Source: Phycisphaerales bacterium (GTDB taxonomy: Bacteria > Planctomycetota > Phycisphaerae > Phycisphaerales > UBA1924). From it: a stretch of DNA of 53,969 nt. This document shows positions 49,937 through 53,969 of this stretch, piece by piece. The stretch spans positions 1-53,969 of the forward strand of contig JADYYE010000057.1 in the NCBI GenBank assembly GCA_020853815.1, written 5' to 3'. Each line of letters opens with the position of its first letter. Position 1 is the first letter of the stretch. Position numbers and translations under genes: made by a program. The notes beneath the pieces were generated by a model that ran no database searches, was not told where the DNA came from, and worked only from the letters and a program-made list of their open reading frames with translations.

Positions 49937-49937
49937 G

Positions 49938-50804
49938 CTACGCTCTCCTGGCTTTGTCCGCTGCGTGGGCTCGCTTGTTCCCGGATGGTTGCTTGAATTC
50001 GACCACTGCATTGAGCGGAGACTGCGCGAGCCTCGCTTCGATCAGCCGGAGGTACTTGGGCTCGATCTCCACGGAGATCGAGTGGCGGCCCGTCTCCATG
50101 GCGGCAACCGCAGTGGTGCCCGTGCCGGCGAAAGGATCAACAACCGTATCTCCGACGAAGCTGAACATGCGGATCAGCCGTCGAGGAATCTCGACGGGAT
50201 AGGGCGCGGGGTGGTCCTTGCGGATCTGGCCTGTCACATCAGTCCAAACGCCGGAGAACCACTTGGAGTAGTCGTCGGTCGAGATGAAGCTCTGCTTCTC
50301 TTGTGCCGCGGTTGGTTTGCGGTATCCGCCCGGCTTGCGGAGGAACAGGATGTGCTCAAGATCATTCTTGACCACGCCGTTGGGCAGATTGGGCTTTCCG
50401 AGGAACCGGCTCGAGCGCGACGCTTCCAGCCTGACGTTGGTCACTTTCTGCCAACGGATGGGAGTCAGATTGTCGAATCCGATCGTCCGCGCACGGACCT
50501 GAATATCCGCCGAAAGCGGGAGCACATAGTGCCGCCCCGCCTGCTTCCGCGACATGCACACATCGCCCACGACGCACGCGACGCGCCCGCCGGGCACCAA
50601 GATGCGGAAGCACTCTCCCCACACCTTGTCCAGTTCGTGAAGGAACAACTCGTATGACTGGATGTTGCCGAGTTGATCCGGGCCATCCGAATAATGAATC
50701 AACGCGCCATAGGGAGGCGAAGTCACTACCAGATGCACGCTCGCGCTCGGGAGGAACGACAAATCGCGGGCGTCGCCGAGATGGACTAAATGTTGAGTCA
50801 GCAC
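49938..50804 (-). CDS. DNA methyltransferase (TSPPY, beta-class), modification subunit
   Basis: A 288-aa AdoMet-dependent DNA methyltransferase. Motif IV is TSPPYGALIHY (residues 28-38), and the AdoMet motif VVDPFAGTGTTAVAAMETGR lies near the C-terminus (about 232-251), giving the beta-class order. It methylates N4 of cytosine or N6 of adenine; TSPPY favours N4-cytosine, but this is not certain. GTG 50804 is supported by GGAGG (complement of 50811-50815) 6 nt upstream. It precedes the endonuclease by 1 nt, forming a type II R-M operon between a glycosyltransferase and gmhB. Confidence 0.9.
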   Translation of the reverse strand: MLTQHLVHLGDARDLSFLPSASVHLVVTSPPYGALIHYSDGPDQLGNIQSYELFLHELDKVWGECFRILVPGGRVACVVGDVCMSRKQAGRHYVLPLSADIQVRARTIGFDNLTPIRWQKVTNVRLEASRSSRFLGKPNLPNGVVKNDLEHILFLRKPGGYRKPTAAQEKQSFISTDDYSKWFSGVWTDVTGQIRKDHPAPYPVEIPRRLIRMFSFVGDTVVDPFAGTGTTAVAAMETGRHSISVEIEPKYLRLIEARLAQSPLNAVVEFKQPSGNKRAHAADKARRA

Positions 50805-50886
50805 GCGCGACCTCCGTGGAACAGCGAGTGTATCAGCATCCGAGCATTCGCGGTCAGAGCTTCGCCCTCCCCGCCTATCGTCTCAC

Positions 50887-51438
50887 ATGCGGCCCGCTGT
50901 GTTTCTTGATCGCGACGACACGCTGATGGAGGCGAACTCGCTCCCCGCGCCGCCGCCCCCCGCCGCGCCGGGCGATGTCATCGATCCCGCCCTCGTGCGC
51001 CTGTTGCCCGGCGCTCGCGAGGCGTGCGCCGCGCTCAAGCGCGCGGGATTCGCTCTGGTGGTTGTGAGCAACCAGGGTTCGGTCGCGCGGGGCGGCGCGA
51101 CCACCGCACAGGTCGACGCCGTCAACGCGAGGCTCGCGTCGCTCCTGGGCGACGGCGTGATCGACGCGTTTTATTACTGCCCGTTCCATCCGCGCGGAAA
51201 CGTCGCCGCGTTTGCGATGGAGCACCCGTGGCGAAAGCCCGCGCCCGGCATGATCCTCGCCGCCGCAGAGGACCTCTCGCTCGATCTCGCGCGCTCGTGG
51301 CTGATCGGCGACGCCGAGCGGGATATCCAGGCCGGGCTCGCGGCCGGGATCGATCCGTCACGCTGCCTCCGCGTCGGCCCGGCGATGTCCCTCTCTCAGG
51401 CGGCCCAGCGCGCTCTCTCGCATTTCCATCCTGCCTGA
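50887..51438 (+). CDS. gmhB: D-glycero-D-manno-heptose-1,7-bisphosphate phosphatase (HAD-IIIA)
   Basis: A 183-aa HAD-superfamily phosphatase. Motif I is FLDRDDTL (with nucleophile Asp), motif II VVSNQGSVARG, the lysine motif HPWRKPAPGMI and motif IV WLIGDAERDIQAG. This set matches GmhB/histidinol-phosphatase-like proteins, which dephosphorylate heptose bisphosphate in LPS or S-layer sugar synthesis. The zinc-binding Cys/His loop is partly retained (YYCPFHPRG). Start ATG 50887. It diverges from the R-M operon and converges on the PAS-LuxR genes. Other phosphosugar substrates are possible. Confidence 0.82.
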   Translation: MRPAVFLDRDDTLMEANSLPAPPPPAAPGDVIDPALVRLLPGAREACAALKRAGFALVVVSNQGSVARGGATTAQVDAVNARLASLLGDGVIDAFYYCPFHPRGNVAAFAMEHPWRKPAPGMILAAAEDLSLDLARSWLIGDAERDIQAGLAAGIDPSRCLRVGPAMSLSQAAQRALSHFHPA

Positions 51439-51439
51439 T

Positions 51440-51474
51440 GCGGCGCGTGTGCCCGTCGATCGTCGAGACGCCGC
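51440..51474. terminator. Inverted repeat between convergent gmhB and PAS-LuxR genes
   Basis: GCGGCG (51440-51445) pairs with CGCCGC (51469-51474), with an inner GTCGATCGTCGA palindrome. It fills the short gap between the two stop codons and may serve both strands. No T run is present. Confidence 0.45.
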
Positions 51475-51475
51475 G

Positions 51476-52186
51476 TCACACCCGCCGGCGCTCCGCGTCC
51501 TCGACCTTCAATCCCGCGGCCCGCGCGATCTCCGCCAGCGCCACCCGATCATGCACCCGGAGCTTCTCATAGATGCTCACGCGATGATGGTCCACCGTCT
51601 TCTCCGATCGGTGCAGGATCGCCGCGATCTCCTTCACCGACAACCCCTGCCCGAGAAGCGCCGTCACCTCCAGCTCGCGCGGCGACAGCACATCAAGCCT
51701 TCCCAGATTCATCACCGACGAATCAACCTGCTCGAACGCCGTCCGCGGCGTCAGCTCCTCGCCCGCCTCGTTGCTCGGCGAACGCCGCGTGATGAGCAGG
51801 AACAACTCCGGCGCCTCGCTCGGCGCGCCCGCGTCGCGCGTGACGTGCCGAATCCAGGTGAAGTGCTGCTGCCCGCGCCAGATCACCCGCAGCATCACCG
51901 GCCGTTCCGGGTGCGCCAGCATCCGACGGTTCAACTCCAGCCGATCCTCAACCCACTCCGGCGGCATGAACTCCGACCAGCGCCGACCCACATACCGCGC
52001 CGGATCGGCCCCCGGCCCGAACCAGATCTCCGCCGCCTGCGCGTTCATGTACACCCAGCGACCGTCCGCCGTGATCACCGTGATCCCCGTGCTCGGCTCC
52101 GCCACCAGCGCGCTGCACAAATCACCCGCGTGTTCGATCAGGAACTGCGTGATGGGGCAAGGTGGCGGCGGCGTGTGCGTCATCAT
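51476..52186 (-). CDS. PAS-LuxR transcriptional regulator, paralogue 1
   Basis: A 236-aa regulator. A PAS-like domain spans about residues 25-150 (LVAEPSTGITVITADGRWVY, then MNAQAAEIWFG), and a LuxR/GerE helix-turn-helix follows at 165-225 (LSPRELEVTALLGQGLSVKE, then IAAILHRSEKTVDHHRVSIY). The C-terminus ARAAGLKVEDAERRRV is nearly shared by all three paralogues in the cluster. The start is ATG 52186; ATG 52183 is also possible. There is no receiver domain, so a ligand or redox signal through PAS is inferred. Confidence 0.87.
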   Translation of the reverse strand: MMTHTPPPPCPITQFLIEHAGDLCSALVAEPSTGITVITADGRWVYMNAQAAEIWFGPGADPARYVGRRWSEFMPPEWVEDRLELNRRMLAHPERPVMLRVIWRGQQHFTWIRHVTRDAGAPSEAPELFLLITRRSPSNEAGEELTPRTAFEQVDSSVMNLGRLDVLSPRELEVTALLGQGLSVKEIAAILHRSEKTVDHHRVSIYEKLRVHDRVALAEIARAAGLKVEDAERRRV

Positions 52187-52273
52187 CAAATGAAGATACG
52201 CAAGTCCCTTGCTCGGGCAAACCACCGAGGCGCAAAAACCAGGCGAATCAGGGCCGTTCTCGGAAAATGAGAC

Positions 52274-53017
52274 TCAGACTCGCCGCCGCTCCACGTCGCA
52301 CAGGCAAAGTCCCGCCCGACGCGCGATCTCGCTCATCTCCACCCGGTCCCGCACCCCCAACTTATTGTGGATCGACGTGATGTGCGATTCGATCGTCTTT
52401 TCCGAGCGGCTCAGCACCCGCGCCGTCTCGCTCACCGTCAGCCCCTGCCCCACCAGCGCCAAAACCTCCAACTCGCGCTTGCTCAGCGCGTCCAGCGGGC
52501 CCAGCCGCATCACCCCTGAATCCACGCACCGCTCTTCCTTCCCGCTCAACGCTTCGGCCTGCTCGTCCCCCGCCTCGCGCCGCGTGATCGTCAGGAACAG
52601 CGCCACGCCGTTCTCGCTCTCCGCCGTCTCGATCGGGCTGATCCACGTCACATGCTGATAGCCGCGCCAGATCGTCCGCATCTGCACCGGCTCGCCATGC
52701 ACCAGAATCTCGCGCAGAATCCCGAGTCGCTCCTTCACCCACTCCGCCGGCAAATGATCGCGCCAGAACCGCCCCACGAACTGCTCCGGGCGCGCGTCCC
52801 TGCCGTGAAAAATCCTCGCCGCCTGCTCGTTGAGGTAGACGATCTGCCCGTCAAGCGAGATCACGCCCACGCCCGTCGAAGGCTCTCGCACCAAAGCGCC
52901 GAACGCGGCATCCTGCAGGCCCGGCAATGCATCCGCGATTCGCGCCGCGTCGGCGGTGGGGGAGACCCCTCCCGTTGCAGCCTGTTCAGGTTTCGGCGTC
53001 GCCGCATCGCTGCTCAT
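52274..53017 (-). CDS. PAS-LuxR transcriptional regulator, paralogue 2
   Basis: A 247-aa protein of the same design as its neighbours: PAS around residues 35-150 (LVREPSTGVGVISLDGQIVY, then LNEQAARIFHG) and GerE HTH around 175-235 (LSKRELEVLALVGQGLTVSE, then TARVLSRSEKTIESHITSIH). The C-terminus is ARRAGLCLCDVERRRV. Start ATG 53017. It lies 87 nt upstream of paralogue 1 on the same strand; promoters of its own are possible. Confidence 0.87.
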   Translation of the reverse strand: MSSDAATPKPEQAATGGVSPTADAARIADALPGLQDAAFGALVREPSTGVGVISLDGQIVYLNEQAARIFHGRDARPEQFVGRFWRDHLPAEWVKERLGILREILVHGEPVQMRTIWRGYQHVTWISPIETAESENGVALFLTITRREAGDEQAEALSGKEERCVDSGVMRLGPLDALSKRELEVLALVGQGLTVSETARVLSRSEKTIESHITSIHNKLGVRDRVEMSEIARRAGLCLCDVERRRV

Positions 53018-53074
53018 GCCACCATCGTACCAGCAAATCCCCTGGCTCCCGACGCCGCCGCGCGGTCGTGGCCG

Positions 53075-53833
53075 CTACACCCGCGGCCGGTCCGCATCCT
53101 CCAGCGTCAACCCCGCCCGCTGCGCGAAGCCCGCCAACTCCACCCGATCCGAGATGCTCAACTTCCGATGGATCGACGTGCGATGAAACTCCACCGTCTT
53201 CTCCGCACGGAACAACTCCTTCGCCACCTCGCGCACGCTCAACCCTCGCCCCAGCAACGCCAGCACACGAAGCTCCGGCGTCGACAGCTTGTTCAGCGGC
53301 CCCAGCCGAACCGTGCTCGACTCAAGATACCCCTTCATCTCCGGCGTCAGAAACTCCCGCGCATCTCCCATCACCCGATGCGCCATCGCGATCACCGCGC
53401 CCTGACCCGGCGCCGCGTCCGGCGGCGTCAGCGCCCGGAACCACGTCATGTATTGCAGCCCCTCCCACAGAATCCGCACGAGCAACGGCCGCCCCGTGAG
53501 CATCACATGCCGAACCGCCTGCAATCGCTCGTCCGCCCACGTCGCCTGAAACTCATCGTGCAGCGATCGCCCGACAATCTCCCGCGCGGTCGCCGAGGGC
53601 CCGCGCATCGCGCGCGCCACCCAGTCGTTCAGGTAGATGAAACGCCCCGTCGCGCACATCACCGCGATCCCCATGAACGGGTTGGTCGCCACCGCCTCCA
53701 CGATCGCCTGGCCGTGCGCTGGAAGCTGGGCCACCAGCTCCTCGACGGTCTCGACCGGATGTAGGGAAACCTCCGAACAGATTCCTGTCGGATTCTGGAT
53801 ATCTGTGTCTCGTGGAATACCCTGACTTTCCAT
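53075..53833 (-). CDS. PAS-LuxR transcriptional regulator, paralogue 3
   Basis: A 252-aa member of the triplet. The PAS domain (ATNPFMGIAVMCATGRFIYL, then NDWVARAMRG) and GerE HTH (LSTPELRVLALLGRGLSVRE, then VAKELFRAEKTVEFHRTSIH) are intact, with the shared ending AQRAGLTLEDADRPRV. It is the most divergent of the three in the HTH. Start ATG 53833 is used. It is the first gene of the leftward cluster; its upstream region (53834-53952) leads into the probable IS element. Confidence 0.86.
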   Translation of the reverse strand: MESQGIPRDTDIQNPTGICSEVSLHPVETVEELVAQLPAHGQAIVEAVATNPFMGIAVMCATGRFIYLNDWVARAMRGPSATAREIVGRSLHDEFQATWADERLQAVRHVMLTGRPLLVRILWEGLQYMTWFRALTPPDAAPGQGAVIAMAHRVMGDAREFLTPEMKGYLESSTVRLGPLNKLSTPELRVLALLGRGLSVREVAKELFRAEKTVEFHRTSIHRKLSISDRVELAGFAQRAGLTLEDADRPRV

Positions 53834-53920
53834 ATGCCGGTTACTAGAGCGCCTTGAGCCCAAATCTAGCGCTGTTCGGCGCACGGACGGGTTGCGCCAG
53901 GCGTGGTGATGCGGTAGGTT

Positions 53921-53943
53921 CCCTTTCTGGTGGGAAGAAAGGG
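53921..53943 (+). repeat. Hairpin just upstream of the edge transposase start
   Basis: CCCTTTCT (53921-53928) pairs with AGAAAGGG (53936-53943) with a 7-nt loop. The right arm overlaps the AAGGGAG ribosome site of the gene starting at 53953, so the hairpin could sequester it; this is a common feature of insertion sequences guarding against read-through translation. Confidence 0.55.
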
Positions 53944-53952
53944 AGTCGTTTG

Positions 53953-53969
53953 ATGGCGGCGCCGTATTC
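53953..53969 (+). CDS. Start of a probable IS630-type transposase gene (runs off window)
   Basis: Only five codons and two bases are visible, coding MAAPY, preceded by a strong AAGGGAG site (53940-53946). MAAPYS is a frequent start of IS630-family transposases. A hairpin that hides the ribosome site lies upstream. With so little sequence, this is a weak call. Confidence 0.4.

Overview
The window is GC-rich bacterial DNA, most likely from a planctomycete of the Phycisphaerae. This assignment is an inference from hallmarks seen in the sequence: a subtilase ending in a duplicated calcium-loop module (VNGDDYDAF type), large-tailed pseudopilins beginning GFTLIELLVVIA, membrane proteins carrying a CPxCG zinc ribbon, and Gld-type ABC/DUF4340 gene sets. 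Most genes are vertical-looking housekeeping genes of about 65-70% GC. Two stretches of clearly lower GC (about 29.5-32.3 kb and 41.4-44.2 kb) and a restriction-modification pair (48.8-50.8 kb) look acquired.

Layout. 0-2.2 kb: 3' end of a ClpC-type AAA+ unfoldase and a DegT-family aminotransferase. 2.4-9.9 kb: a four-gene same-strand unit of a HlyD adaptor, a GAF-HlyD protein, a PqqD-M50 protease-HlyD fusion and a shortened SecA-like ATPase. I consider this the best candidate for an undescribed export or envelope system. 10.1-14 kb: an Aer-like sensor split into two genes, a zinc-ribbon membrane protein, Aat transferase and two paralogous mini membrane proteins. 14.1-21.6 kb: glycogen debranching enzyme and a Gld-like ABC export operon. 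21.9-26.8 kb: STAS protein, secreted subtilase, SmpB, FAH-family hydrolase and a DUF2199 protein. 27-32.3 kb: UvrC without its C-terminal helix-hairpin-helix, preceded by a low-GC operon with a MauE-pseudopilin fusion and a 12-cysteine exported protein. 32.4-41.4 kb: TerC, pseudopilin, PilZ, ScpB, lipoprotein, DUF58 and transglutaminase pair, YcgR-like PilZ and thioesterase. 41.4-47.1 kb: low-GC HD-domain phosphohydrolase and aconitase. 47.3-51.4 kb: zinc-ribbon protein, glycosyltransferase, R-M pair and GmhB. 51.5-53.8 kb: three tandem PAS-LuxR regulators. At the right edge begins what looks like an IS630-type transposase gene.

Non-coding structure. A 97-nt element occurs twice (9958-10054 and 24705-24801), both times between convergent genes and with the same length and inverted ends. 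Degenerate tandem repeats of 8-nt period occur at four loci (about 7.86, 33.1, 34.7 and 35.7 kb), and two of these flank scpB. A hairpin repeat lies inside the ABC operon. I saw no rRNA, tRNA or CRISPR array.
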